This document shows, piece by piece, positions 1 to 10,042 of a stretch of 64,000 nt of DNA (its first letter is position 1; each line of letters opens with the position of its first letter). The notes beneath the pieces were generated by a model, which was not told the origin of the DNA, ran no database searches, and saw only the letters and a list, made by a program, of their open reading frames with translations. The position numbers and the translations under genes are program-made. The stretch is from contig MU130494.1 of NCBI GenBank assembly GCA_015039465.1, forward strand, positions 4,966 through 68,965, written 5' to 3'. This DNA is from Phlegmacium glaucopus. Taxonomy: Eukaryota > Basidiomycota > Agaricomycetes > Agaricales > Cortinariaceae.

Positions 1-339
1 GATACCTGGTAATACATTGCGAGATATCGTGGTATCACGGTATCATACCCAGGGATAAAGACATCACAGGTCGTCTGTGATATATCATGATGTATCGTAG
101 TGGATCCCTCAAGTATCGTGAGGTATTATCGAGGAACAATAAGGTATCGTGAGACATGACTCGAGTTAAACGACGAGTTTATCATAACCAAATAAAAAAA
201 GGCTCACTAAAAAGTTTGGTAAAAATGAGTTTCGGTTCATGAACTTTTTTTTATGAGATACATATAACAGGTTGATGGATGTTACACGAACAGATTAATG
301 TGTATTTTTATTTTTAGTAATATGGTACAACAAGTAATA
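1..339. other. Non-coding AT-rich edge
   Basis: No gene is visible. The first 160 bases repeat short variants of GTATCGTG and GATATCGTGG without a fixed period. The remainder is A/T-rich sequence leading into the minisatellite. Confidence 0.5.
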
Positions 340-545
340 AGCAACATACAGTAAACACACAGCATAGGGCGGCATACAGTAGCATGTAGTGACATACAGC
401 AACATGTAGTGGTATTTAGCAACATGCAACGGTATACAACAACATGCAGTGGCATACAACAACATGCAACGGTATACAGCAACATACAGTAACATACGGT
501 AGCATATGACAACATACAGCAGCATGCAGTGGTATACAACAACAG
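340..545. repeat. Degenerate minisatellite (about 11/22-bp unit)
   Basis: The stretch is built from variants of CAACATGCAGTGGTATACAA, a roughly 22-bp unit that looks like a doubled 11-mer. The repeats are imperfect. Open frames on the minus strand here are Cys/Met/Tyr-rich translations of the repeat and are not taken as genes. Confidence 0.8.
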
Positions 546-663
546 GGCCCGGGTTTGCTGATGAGAGGTAGCGACAAGATAAAAATCCGAAACCGATAAT
601 TCCGATTCTGATTAGTGGTTCCTCGGATTCCTAGTTCGTCGAAACCGGGGTTGAGCGGAGGAA

Positions 664-715
664 ATGACTACGGAAAACCAATAGTAGTAACAAGACTAAG
701 GCGCGTCGTAGTCAT
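664..715. repeat. Short inverted repeat in the element 3' region
   Basis: ATGACTACG (664-672) and CGTAGTCAT (707-715) form a perfect 9-nt inverted repeat with a 34-nt loop. It lies just beyond the stop codon of the recombinase, where terminal-repeat sequence of the retroelement would be expected. Its function is not known. Confidence 0.5.
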
Positions 716-741
716 GGACGAAGATTGACCCGGAGACGAAG

Positions 742-1923
742 TCAAGACTTAGGAAGGTTACGTGACGATCTCAGTTGGATGGATGGGTTGAGAGGGAGCA
801 TATCCAGGTGGATTTTACCCAAGTAGTCCATACAACGCCAGTATTCCAGGAAGGCATGGGATCGCCAACGGCCAAATTTCTTGACCATGTCAGGTGGAAC
901 ACCCGAAACCAGATAGAATGTGGTGCCTCCGATACGAAAACAGTGACCCGTGATGCGTGGGTAGGCTTTCCCCATCGCTTGCAATATCTGGTTGATACGA
1001 CGTATGAATTGTGGCCTAGTGAGGGTAACAACCTTGTTGTGGGCGTCGCGGTAAGCGGATATAGGATGCGAGGTGTGTAGCCTGTTCTTTATGAAATGCT
1101 TGTGGATCGCGTGGAGTGGGTCTAAAGGGGCTTCCTGTCGCGGAATCCAAACATCGTCACCACGGGTTTTTTGGGTCTTTGACCATGGAAGATGAAGATT
1201 GCAGGCGCCATTTGCTGCTGTAGATTCCGCAATGTGAGTGAATGTCGCATGACAATGTGGGTCAAATTTCTTGAGATTCTTGGTAGGGGGCAAAATTTCA
1301 CCAATACGGAGTTGGCAGAAGAACGATAAACAGCATATAGCTCGTATACAGTTGTCGAGTCCCGATGATCTGCTGAGATTCTTGTTTAGGTCTTCCAGCA
1401 TCGCGATGGTCACGGGGGATCTCTTGCTATAGAAGGAGGAGGGAGGCCTTAAACCTTCAACTCCCTTGAGAATCAGTCGTAAACGTTCACCCCCATGCCA
1501 GGTTAAGTTCCTCCGAAAGTGCTCTTTCCTGATGGCTGAGATCTTAGCACCCACCGTCTTCCCTGCGAGACGACCAGCAAAAGAGGATGCCCACGCGATC
1601 AAGAGGTCCTCCCGGGCTGGCAATGCATGAGCCTCCCTAATACCAAGATGTTCGCAGAATGCAAGAAATTCACGCAGACGACTTGCGTCCTTTGCCAAAG
1701 TTGATTCGCTGGTGGCGGCGCCTCGTGCCAGGTTGATCTGGTTCAAAAGATAGGGCGGTAGGACAAAAGAGGGTTGTAGAGGGCGCAAGGAAGGTATAGG
1801 GGTCTGTGGAGGATACGGTTGAGGTCGGAAACGGCTATATTTGATGGATCCCCCGTGTAGTTTAGCTAGTTGGTGCAGGTCACGAGAACGAGCGGAATGT
1901 TGGCTCTGTAGAGATGGGGCCAT
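742..1923 (-). CDS. Tyrosine recombinase of Ngaro/DIRS-like element
   Basis: The frame runs from an ATG at 1923 to 742, 393 aa. It carries the tyrosine recombinase tetrad: Arg206 in LRIGEIL, the HCFR box (His327, Arg330), a second-His-like position in GRWRSHAF, and the nucleophile Tyr361 in LEYWR. The N-terminal part (about 65-150) looks like a SAM-like core-binding domain. The family catalyses integration of the circular DNA intermediate of DIRS/Ngaro retrotransposons through a 3'-phosphotyrosine bond. The gene lies about 100 nt downstream of the RT-RNase H frame. No internal stop is present, so the recombinase itself could still be functional. A Crypton recombinase is the main alternative, but the adjoining RT argues against it. 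Confidence 0.85.
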   Translation of the reverse strand: MAPSLQSQHSARSRDLHQLAKLHGGSIKYSRFRPQPYPPQTPIPSLRPLQPSFVLPPYLLNQINLARGAATSESTLAKDASRLREFLAFCEHLGIREAHALPAREDLLIAWASSFAGRLAGKTVGAKISAIRKEHFRRNLTWHGGERLRLILKGVEGLRPPSSFYSKRSPVTIAMLEDLNKNLSRSSGLDNCIRAICCLSFFCQLRIGEILPPTKNLKKFDPHCHATFTHIAESTAANGACNLHLPWSKTQKTRGDDVWIPRQEAPLDPLHAIHKHFIKNRLHTSHPISAYRDAHNKVVTLTRPQFIRRINQILQAMGKAYPRITGHCFRIGGTTFYLVSGVPPDMVKKFGRWRSHAFLEYWRCMDYLGKIHLDMLPLNPSIQLRSSRNLPKS

Positions 1924-2021
1924 TACTATTATGCGATGGTGTGGGATAAACGATAGTGAGAGGAAACATTAAGGAGGTATACCAAATTTTTATGTATTTG
2001 TTGTGAGTCTAGTCTCGATCA

Positions 2022-4088
2022 TCATACACGAAGGTCACGGTGTTCTACAGGTTTCATTATATAAGGTGAAAGGTGATAGGGCAGTTTAGGAGGGAAAGGG
2101 TAAAGTAGGGTCTTATTAGGGAATGAGCCTCTTGAAGGACCATCAGTGATATTCTCCAGGGTCGGAACCCAGATCGAAGATATCCAGATGTTGTGGGTTT
2201 GGATAAGCCTGACAATTTCTCGCAAGATCGCATTCTGTTGGGTACCACGGGACCGGCCGGCCTTCAGAGCACCTATGACCCCTTGATTATCAGAACGTAC
2301 GACGATGTGACAATTCGAGAAATGGCTTGAAACCAAAGTTTGAACCGCCAGTTCGACGGCCACCATTTCGGCCCACCCAATATCCCTGCCGTCGGATCTC
2401 CAGCCGTCCTTGAACTGCCATGCTAACCATTTGCCGTCAAGCACCAAGCCAATACCCCAGGTTGTGGAGGCATTGACGAAGAGGATGTTGGGCGCAGGAT
2501 TGGGTGGTCGAATGATTTTAGTGCCTACGAATTCGCACTGGAGGCGTTGTTGCCACCATGCAATATCATTGAATGTAGACGCAGACACTGTATGCTTCAC
2601 GTCATTGTATGCGGTGCCTTTAAAACCGCCCCTAAATTTGTACAGAGTGACCATCCGTGAACGGCCTTCAGGGACGACGAGACAAACGTGATTCAAAGTT
2701 CCAATTAATTTCTCAGCGTCCTTCGCAGTATGATGAGACCCCATAGACCAATTTGAAAGTCGCTCTAAATATCTGAGTTTCTTGCCTGCTGGCAGTTCAA
2801 CAGTCTTGGCGGAAAGGTCCCATTGAAAGCCGATATATTTGAATACAGTAGCGAAATCGACGAACTTCTGAGGGGCCCATGGCCAACCTAACTTATTCGC
2901 TACATCCCAAATGAGCTGCGAAGAATAGGAAAATTCATAGGTGCCATCCGAGCGACGCAGCGAGGGATAACGGAGGAAGATAAAATTGTCGACCCATTTG
3001 ATGACAGCATCAATGCCGTGGGTTAATAAAATCTGAACCAACGCATCGGCTACCCTGCCAAAGATTCCAGGGGATGGAGATGCACCGAAATTCAACACAG
3101 GATCCAGATGGATGAGTCCCTGGATGGAGATGGCCAGAAAACGGCGGGCTGAGGGATGGATTGGTATATTCCGAAATGCAGAGTCCACATCAAATACCGC
3201 CGCTTGTGAACCTTCAGGTGCATCCGCCACTAGCAAATAGCATTCTGAAAAAGATCCCCACAGACATTGGAACTTTTTGGAGTCTATGATAGTGTTGATG
3301 GAAGTCTTTGTAGGGTCGATGATATATTTATGCGCAGGATCTCGAGGTAAGTCAGCGAGATTAATGCAAAGTCTATTTTGGGGGTACGAATGGTTAACGA
3401 TAATTCGGCGTTTGCCACATGGTTGTGTAACAACAGCGAGTGGGGCAGTACGAAAGTGGCCTATGAGTGAATACAATACATGAGGGTCATATCCGCGGGA
3501 GAGTCTTCCCAGCGCGATTTCTTCAGCGTATTTCGATATAACAAAATCTTCGTCCTCTTTAGAGGTGTAGTGATTGCGGGCAACAGAAGTGCATGAAAGA
3601 GAAAATTGTTCTAGACCGCAGTAAAAGCCTTCCTGGAGGCCCACTGGGATATCAAGATAATGTTCAAGGACGCCAGCATCTCGTAACGCGTTTTCCCAAG
3701 CGTCGGCCTTCAGCTTCGTGACGATGGGGAACATGTCCGAGTCATTAATTTGGGCATCTGGCTGCACCATGGGCGAGATCCCCACACAGGGAGCACGAGT
3801 GGCTGTAGGAGCATGAAGGTCGTCGGCAGCCGGAAGAGCCGACATTGAAGGAGATACACACGATCTTACTGCCGAGTAAGCGATCAATCCACTTTCCATG
3901 TTCGTTGGTGACAAGGCGCTTGGCAGTGCCTTGATGGTCTTTATAGGAGTGTTGTTCGCCGCACAGGTAACATTTGAAGTTGGAGCTGGATGAATGACCG
4001 AGAAAGGACTGCGAATATCCACCGCGCTGGGGATTGGGAAACTGAGATCCTGAAGAACCGCATCCGCGTCCTCTGGTGGCAGAACCAC
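2022..4088 (-). CDS. Reverse transcriptase-RNase H of Ngaro/DIRS-like element
   Basis: Open frame of about 688 codons on the minus strand. The true start is unclear: the first in-frame triplet is GTG, and the first ATG is near 3902. RT motifs run from PCGKRRIIVNHS, through AVFDVDSAFRNIPI (first catalytic Asp), to WVDN near residue 365, where this family normally has VDD. RNase H follows, with FVNAS where D is expected, then WAEMVAVELA and RSDNQGVIGAL. The two Asp-to-Asn changes each fit one CpG-to-CpA mutation and should abolish both activities. The frame overlaps the end of gag by about 340 nt in a different frame, so expression would need frameshifting, re-initiation or a spliced form. Confidence 0.82.
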   Translation of the reverse strand: MVLPPEDADAVLQDLSFPIPSAVDIRSPFSVIHPAPTSNVTCAANNTPIKTIKALPSALSPTNMESGLIAYSAVRSCVSPSMSALPAADDLHAPTATRAPCVGISPMVQPDAQINDSDMFPIVTKLKADAWENALRDAGVLEHYLDIPVGLQEGFYCGLEQFSLSCTSVARNHYTSKEDEDFVISKYAEEIALGRLSRGYDPHVLYSLIGHFRTAPLAVVTQPCGKRRIIVNHSYPQNRLCINLADLPRDPAHKYIIDPTKTSINTIIDSKKFQCLWGSFSECYLLVADAPEGSQAAVFDVDSAFRNIPIHPSARRFLAISIQGLIHLDPVLNFGASPSPGIFGRVADALVQILLTHGIDAVIKWVDNFIFLRYPSLRRSDGTYEFSYSSQLIWDVANKLGWPWAPQKFVDFATVFKYIGFQWDLSAKTVELPAGKKLRYLERLSNWSMGSHHTAKDAEKLIGTLNHVCLVVPEGRSRMVTLYKFRGGFKGTAYNDVKHTVSASTFNDIAWWQQRLQCEFVGTKIIRPPNPAPNILFVNASTTWGIGLVLDGKWLAWQFKDGWRSDGRDIGWAEMVAVELAVQTLVSSHFSNCHIVVRSDNQGVIGALKAGRSRGTQQNAILREIVRLIQTHNIWISSIWVPTLENITDGPSRGSFPNKTLLYPFPPKLPYHLSPYIMKPVEHRDLRV

Positions 4089-6149
4089 TGCTGCCAGACA
4101 AGGAGTTGTGGTTCCGATGACCTGAGAAACCAGCTGGCATGGCAGGTGGTTGACGGAGTTGCTCGAGAATCGACGGGACTAAGTTCTTCAGTTTGAATTT
4201 GTGAAAGAGGTGCTCATCGAATATGAGACCGAAGGAGTCATCACGCCGCCCAATCCACGAGGTGTAGGATTCAATGATGTACCCACGGTAGGACTGCCAG
4301 TCCTGCGTGTAATCGGGTCGGGAAGCGATAGTACTGAAGAACTCATGGAACATGGATGCACACTCCATCGCTCGCTCGCCACCTGGCTCAGCATCATCAC
4401 CAAGGACCAAATATTTCCTCATGCCTCGGGTGAAGTTCTCCCGTATCTCCGTGAAGTCATCTGTAGACATGTAATGGTCCTTAGACGCTGTCAAAGTTCT
4501 CTGCTTAAGTCTTATTTCACCCCTGTCATTCATCCCGATCTCGGTGTCGAAAGCATCCGAAGAACGTGTCGCATTGGAACATGCCTTATGGGTACAGAGC
4601 GATAGCGGGATATAATTTTTGAAACCGGATTTCAGTTCCTTGATCACGGTAATGGGCAGTTTACTAGTGACGTTGGTAATCATGCGAGAAAAATACTTCC
4701 GAGTGGACTGCGCGGGTCCAGCATTGGAAGGAAGCTGGGATGAAGTGGCACGTAAGGCGGCTGCTATCGCTGCCACAAGTTCCGTATCGACTGAAGACTG
4801 TGTACCAAGAGAAGGGTGTTGAAGAGGGGAAGGTGGAGGGGGCGCCTGCTGGAAGAATTGTTGACGTGCAAGCTCACGCAACTGAGCTGAGCTAATGGTA
4901 TTGGAAGGGCTAGCCAGATGCGTACTGTTGGAAACTCGGGAAGCTTCATGACCACCTGACTATATGCGCATCAATACATGACAGGTGAAGAATAAAACAG
5001 TACTAATGCCGGGCGGGCGGTTGGCAGATGAAAGAGATCTAGGATCTCCCACGTTGGTATGAGCATGGACAGGCCCATGTATATGCGGCTATATGCGTGT
5101 CATTAAGTCCAATTTACACATAACGAAGTAAAAAAACGGACACTGGCTGCAATGCTTCGCGCATGCGAAGTTGGAATGGCGGCAATGGCGGGAGCAAGTG
5201 AGCGTTCCCTCTGAGGGCGCTCAGAGGGGTGGCGCGGAGGGCCAGTGAATGGATGGTCAGGCCTGACCTCTGGGCCAGCTGGCCGGGGATGCTGCAGGCG
5301 TGGAGCACGGACATCATAGGTGATGCCCCCCACTATATGCGCTGGCACATAGCCGGGTGTCTGAAAGGCATCTGGAATGGGAAGCAATCCCTCGGCAGCT
5401 GCCCAGGCAGCATGGCTATCGCGCGTGCGAAGGGACAGGGAACGTCTCCGGCCAGGAGATGGGGTGTGAACGCTGGCAGCGACAGGATGATGTAGCAATG
5501 GGTTGGAAGCGATGGGGCTCGAGACAGGCTCAACAGCCCTGTTGGATCGAGTGGAACGCGCAGGCGTGGTAGGGTTGGCAGGGGATGTCAAGGCTTGGGC
5601 CATAGAGAGGGGGGCCGGGAATGCATGAAGAGAATCCACAGGGCCACTACCGCGACGAGGAGAGTGAGGTACCTCACTCGTAGCAGCACGCTTCCGCCCT
5701 ACAAAACCACCACTAGCAGGCACCAGACTTGGCTGGGGTAAGCTGATGTCCCGAGAGTCATCAACGGTCCCAGGTGGGTCTGATGGACCACTATGGCGTT
5801 CACATAGGGATGGACTGGCATCAGCAATGGAAGGTAGCACCTCGTAAACGTATCCAGCAGCCTTCCTGGCACCAGGAGGGGCCAGGACAAAAGAAGAAGG
5901 CATTGTTGGCAGCTGAGCCGACTGAGGCCTAGAAGCCACGCGTGAAGAACAACGTACTTCCATACGTGAAACGTTGGCAGGAGCCTGGACTCGCTGGCCA
6001 GAACCAGGATCCGGTCGTCGCTCAAGTTCCGCCACATAAGCATCGGATAAAGGCCCAGAACCCTGGCCACTATCAGTACCGCCTGCCGGTGAGCCCACCT
6101 GGGCAGGACGAGTAGATCTATTTCTACGATTATCGATGGTTGGAGGCAT
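3745..6149 (-). CDS. Gag-like protein of Ngaro/DIRS-like element, two exons
   Basis: Exon 1 runs from the ATG at 6149 to 5118 and is Pro/Ser/Arg-rich and probably disordered. Exon 2 runs 4959-3745. I join them by an inferred intron 5117-4960 (158 nt, donor GTAAAT, acceptor ATAG). It splices in phase 0 and removes the stops between the two open frames. Exon 2 ends in Cys/His clusters: CYLCGEQHSYKDH, then CRRPSCSYSH, and a CCHC knuckle CSLCGDLAHGAARC. That is the usual C-terminal arrangement of Ngaro/DIRS Gag, which packages the RNA. The splice is inference. The alternative is two separate frames, with exon 2 initiating internally. Confidence 0.6.
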
Positions 6150-6249
6150 GATAAAGGAGCGATTTGACTGAAATATAAGGAGAAGGATAAAAGATGGAGA
6201 AACGGACTGCGAAAAATAAAGTGAAAAGGATGCAAATGCGAAAAGAGAC

Positions 6250-6400
6250 ACGATTCAACGATATCGTGTGTGCTGAGCGAAAAGAGTGCGAAACGAAAAG
6301 AATGCGAAAAGAATGCGAAGTCAATGCCGAAGAGGAATAATAATTTACAATGAATTAATGTTAAAATGCGATTAACGATATCGTGTATGCTGGTGGTTAA
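6250..6400 (-). promoter_or_regulatory. Putative 5' leader of the retroelement with repeated palindrome
   Basis: AACGATATCGTG occurs twice (about 6258 and 6374), each containing the 10-nt palindrome ACGATATCGT. Between them are repeats of GAATGCGAAAA. This lies upstream of the gag ATG, where the left terminal repeat and promoter are expected. No TATA box is obvious. Confidence 0.35.
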
Positions 6401-6420
6401 TGGACAAGAAGCAGGGATCA

Positions 6421-7004
6421 CATGATCCCAACGCGTTCATCTTTCTACTTCGCAAAACATCGGTACATTACTCCGTGCCTCGTTACATCTACCTCCACAT
6501 CTCATGTGCCGTTGATGAGCAGCATCAGGAAAATATCTAGGACTGGTTTGAGTGGGCCGTTGCCTTCAGTACGGCAGATCCGAGTTCTGTCAGATTAGGT
6601 GTCTTGCGATACTATTAGGGCTCACTTATCTGCATATCCATTGTAAACGCCAAGACTTTTATTTTAATGCTGGTCCGGGGACATGTAGTTGTGGGTGGAT
6701 GGGGTCGTTCGTGTTCCTCCAAGCTTTCTAACTGAATTCCTAGGGCTCTGTAGATGACGCCTGTTGATTTCGAGACATTTGGTGGAATAAAAGATGGCGG
6801 AGACTCTACTTTTGGTTCGACGGGCAGCCAAATGTCGGCACTTCTGCTGAGTTTGAAATACAATTGCCTTCGCAGTGCAAAGTCCGAGGACTATTCAAAA
6901 GCCGACCGGCTAAACCCGCACGAATAGATGCCACCAGGTTGTAAAGACAGAGTTCTCAATACTGAGAACTCGGAACTTGTCTACCAGGTCCAGTCTTGTG
7001 ATAG
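6421..7004. other. No recognisable gene
   Basis: Mixed sequence between the retroelement and the PIL1-like relic. Short frames on both strands show no family motif. The last 80 nt may hold a very degraded N-terminal part of the following relic, but I could not align it convincingly. Confidence 0.4.
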
Positions 7005-8662
7005 GACATTCTTAGCGCTTCAACATCTATTCTTAACCATTTTATGCAGCACACGGGCATTCCATGCGAGACCAGCTCAAAGCCATTCAAACGAGAGAAG
7101 AATCCCTGGATGAACTCAAACGCCGCCAACGTACTGTCATCCGGAAGGCCGAAGATGTTGAGAAGAAATTGATGAACCCGGAGCACAAAAATGTTGCAAT
7201 GCAGACAGAGACTCTTAATCGTATTTGGGATGATATTCGGACGATGAGTTCTGGCGTCGTGCCAGAGAAAGATGCTCTGGGTGATTTCAAGCGGAAAGCG
7301 ACAAGGATGTTGGTGGGCCTCAAATTTGGTGGTCTTCTCGACTGCTGTGGAAAAGGCACGGCGAGGAAATTTTCATCTCTTATCTCCTCTTTTTTCCCTC
7401 ACTTATTCCATTCCACTTAGATTGCAGGTGAACGTGGAAAATTGACCGTTTCTGTGCGTAATTCTGTCGTTATGAAAGCCCAAATCTTGAACTGTCAGAT
7501 AGGAAATATCAGAAGAAATCACTCAGCCTGGCTTGCCACGAAGTTTCTACTATGGACATAGTAAAGTAGAGGGCCTTGTCGCAGAGGCTCATCGATGTGT
7601 AACACTTTCTACTGTTCCCATCATAGGATTCCGTGGCAGGCGCCAATACGAACAAAATCTTCCAATGCGCAGGTTACTTTCAATTCTCAGCAGGTAGATT
7701 ATGGAGAGCCACCGAAGAGCGACGCATGATTCTCGGGCGATGTCAAACCGATGTTACAAGACGATAATTCAGGTTATCTTCAGACACCTGTCTGACCCTT
7801 TGCTGGCGGTGGTTACTCCGAAAAAAATTAATTTCATAACGTTGAGTCTCACGACGTCGCTAGGGAATTAGCTATATGCGCCACTTTATCAACCTCAGCC
7901 TTCTCAAGGAACTGTCAATTCTTCATTAGTTGCCTTTGCCTCGCAAACTCGGAGTTAATGAAGGTGCCGTGGACAATTTTGGCGTTAACGTTCGTTCTAC
8001 GGTTCCTGTGGATATTTCGAACGCTGAAAGCCGATTTGCAACGTTCCCAGTTAAAACACGTCCACCTGGCTCATCTGGGGGTTGCTCCTTGCAAGACCCA
8101 CCCTCGTTAGGCGGATGTAATCTAGTTGGTGATTCATCGTTTTCTGGATCCATAGCCGGGGCTTTGCATGAGAAGGAAGATTTCAAGGCAGAAACCTTGT
8201 CACCTTGGGGTAATCGATTCAATGGCGGTTCGGAGTCGTCTATTATTTCGACGGCGAGAGCTACAGAAGGTTCTTATAATCAATCAACAGTTTCTTGGGG
8301 TGGCCGTTCCGATAATGATCCACCGCCTTTCACCAAGGGCTTCCTCCTGTGTCTATTACGGCTCCTTTATCGCAGGTCCCAGCAGACAATAAGAAACGTT
8401 CGTCAGGTTAGTTCTCTCCTCTTCCACTGCCACCGCTTGGTGTACCTCCAGATTTGGTCAATCCATGGACTAGTTCACTTCGAAAGGGATTGATGCAGGC
8501 GCTCACCCATTCTCGTCAGCCTTCACACTTATCTGAAAGCGATGATGTTTTACTAGTGTACGTGATAACCGTGACAGATGGAGATTCGGTAATTGAAGAA
8601 TGTAGCATTCCCGCTACAAGCCATGAATGTCTAGAGCCATTCTACACACTTCGTGACAATTA
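7005..8662 (+). pseudogene. PIL1-family eisosome protein, decayed copy
   Basis: The fragments follow the order of fungal PIL1-domain (BAR-like, eisosome) proteins. A short ASTSILNHF piece at 7017 is followed, in another frame, by the main exon from 7043, with TREESLDELKRRQR, NPEHKN, LGDFKR and GLKFGGLLDCC. An intron 7361-7420 follows, then IAGERGKL (7421-7453), an intron 7454-7502, then EEITQPGLPR and EGLVAEAHRCV. From about 7930 come RFATFPVKTRP and SLQDPPSLG, and finally SESDDVLLVYV near 8540. The N-terminus is missing, frames shift several times and a TAG interrupts near 8407. The 7361 intron has a GC donor. Intact members scaffold plasma-membrane furrows; this copy is probably non-functional. 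Confidence 0.78.
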
Positions 8663-9120
8663 GCGTAGCTTTGTTCTATCATCAATGGAACTGGATCTGC
8701 GGTATTGTGCGTACAAATACTGAAACGGCTGTGAAAAATTCAACCTTAATCCGTCTGGATTGGCTGATCAATTGCTGACCGCTGGATAACAGTTAGGAGG
8801 TCAAAGTCAGCAGCGGTTGTGAGCCCTCAACGTTGAGGGCTTCTTCTTAGCACACGGCGGTCTGTTGAGCCTCAACAGGCTGCCGTGTCCCAAGAAGAGA
8901 GGGTCAATTTGTAGAGATACGGGAATCCACGACAATGAATTCTTTATTGCAATAGCTTATATACTGCTGGTTTATTAAGCCCAGGGAGGGGGCCTTGGAA
9001 CGTATTGTTCCTCGGCTCCCTTTTTAACTCTGGAACCGCTACACCGGTTCCTGGAACTTTGACCAATCGCGTCCCAACAACTCTTCGATGACACCTCGCA
9101 AGGATGCTAGAATCTATCTG
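8663..9120. other. Non-coding spacer with hairpin cluster
   Basis: No gene is seen. The stretch contains the strong inverted repeats listed separately, then unremarkable sequence. Confidence 0.5.
8823..8898. repeat. Two adjacent hairpins / palindromes
   Basis: GCCCTCAACGTTGAGGGC (8823-8840) is a perfect 18-nt palindrome. Next to it, TCTTCTT (8842-8848) pairs with AAGAAGA (8892-8898). Inside that pair, ACACGGC pairs with GCCGTGT, and inside that CTGTTGAG pairs with CTCAACAG. The result is a long, mostly paired second hairpin. This could be a MITE remnant, a transcription terminator-like structure, or a cruciform. Confidence 0.7.
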
Positions 9121-9447
9121 CTAATGAACTGGTGGTTCAAATTCAAAGCCATCGAAGCAAAAATCAAGTTTTGGAAGGTGAATGGCATTCATTGCTCTTG
9201 GTCCCAGATGTGCTGAAGTATCGTAGTCTAAAGAAACCTTATGGAAACTGCCAATGAGGACGGGTGGGCAGAAGGTATCGAAGACATCAAAAATTCTTTC
9301 CACGTCATTCACCTTGTGCCCTCGTTTGTTGAAACGCTCGATACGGGTAATAAATATACCGTCCATTTGCTCGTCACGTCTGAGGGCTGATATCAACGTG
9401 GAGATGTGATTGCTGAAGGAGAGGCAGCCAATCTGAAGCAAAGCCAT
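9121..9447 (-). CDS. Hypothetical 108-aa protein, doubtful
   Basis: ATG at 9447 to TAG at 9121, 108 aa, with no family motif that I recognise. It lies head-to-tail against the plus-strand gene starting at 9462 and has no counterpart in block B, whose duplicated homology begins only near 22730. It could be the last exon of a longer minus-strand gene or chance. Confidence 0.25.
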   Translation of the reverse strand: MALLQIGCLSFSNHISTLISALRRDEQMDGIFITRIERFNKRGHKVNDVERIFDVFDTFCPPVLIGSFHKVSLDYDTSAHLGPRAMNAIHLPKLDFCFDGFEFEPPVH

Positions 9448-9461
9448 CCCAATCTATACCG

Positions 9462-10042
9462 TTGTTTGGAACTCAGAGTTCGAGTCGCGCCAGCCAGTGG
9501 ACCAAAAACGACGCTCATTCAAACGGAAGTATCTTCATGGAGGAAAATGAACAGGATTCTACCGGAAAGCCACTTGAAATACAGAATCTGGAAACTAGCT
9601 TGCGTGGAAAGCGCTCTTTCAACGTGAGTCGCTCCCCTTTCGGTTGATATCCTTAACGATCTTTTTCTTCCTGGTAGGCCCCGGATGACGATCCCAATCT
9701 CTCCATATTGCACGCCGCTCGCTACACTCTCCAGTCAGAATCAACTTACATATGTAGTACAGAGGATCGCGCAAGTATCAAGAGCAACAAGGAATTTGCA
9801 GCATTTTATGTTCTACTGCGTTGTTTTTACACAGACGCATCGCGCTACAAGGGGGTGACATCGTCTTCACTGAAGGCCCATGCATTGAAAGGCGACTTTA
9901 TCCTTCCACCTTTCTTCTCAGGGCAAAATTCCACTGATGGGCTCAAGTATCAAGAGTAAGCAAAATTAAAATTTCTTCGATGCTATGCTCATTTTCATTT
10001 TTCAGAAAATTTCTTTGTTCGTCTCATGTTCTACCACCATAA
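9462..10042 (+). CDS. Unknown duplicated gene (block A copy), three exons
   Basis: I do not recognise the family. Three exons join in phase: 9462-9623, 9678-9955 and 10006-10042, with introns GTGAGT...GGTAG (54 nt) and GTAAGC...TTTCAG (50 nt). The product is about 158 aa. Exon 2 (reading APDDDPNLSIL at its start) is mildly hydrophilic, with no signal peptide or membrane span. The strongest evidence for a gene is that both introns and the exon sequence reappear in block B (22730-23320), where the exon is decayed by CpG loss. The start codon is uncertain and the gene may extend further upstream. It sits upstream of the PIL1 C-terminal relic in both blocks. Confidence 0.5.

Larger units (their letters stand above)
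546..6420 (-). mobile_element. Ngaro/DIRS-like tyrosine-recombinase retrotransposon
   Basis: On the minus strand the order is gag, RT-RNase H, tyrosine recombinase, with no methyltransferase frame. That order is the one known for Ngaro-type elements, which occur in basidiomycetes. Integration in this class uses a tyrosine recombinase rather than a DDE integrase, so no target duplication is expected. The coding part is 742-6149. The outer limits given are approximate because I could not identify the split direct repeats expected of Ngaro ends. Catalytic Asp codons of both RT and RNase H appear changed to Asn, so this copy is probably not autonomous. Confidence 0.75.

Noticed and set aside
282..542. 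Cysteine-rich minus-strand frame
   Set aside because: It is the translation of a degenerate minisatellite, present in two frames at once; no start context, no signal peptide.
775..1080. Plus-strand frames opposite the tyrosine recombinase and RT
   Set aside because: Antisense shadows of well-supported minus-strand genes.
4881..4881. TTG start for the gag exon 2 frame; similar GTG starts elsewhere
   Set aside because: Nuclear fungal genes start with ATG; the frame is open upstream to a splice acceptor, so I treat it as an exon.
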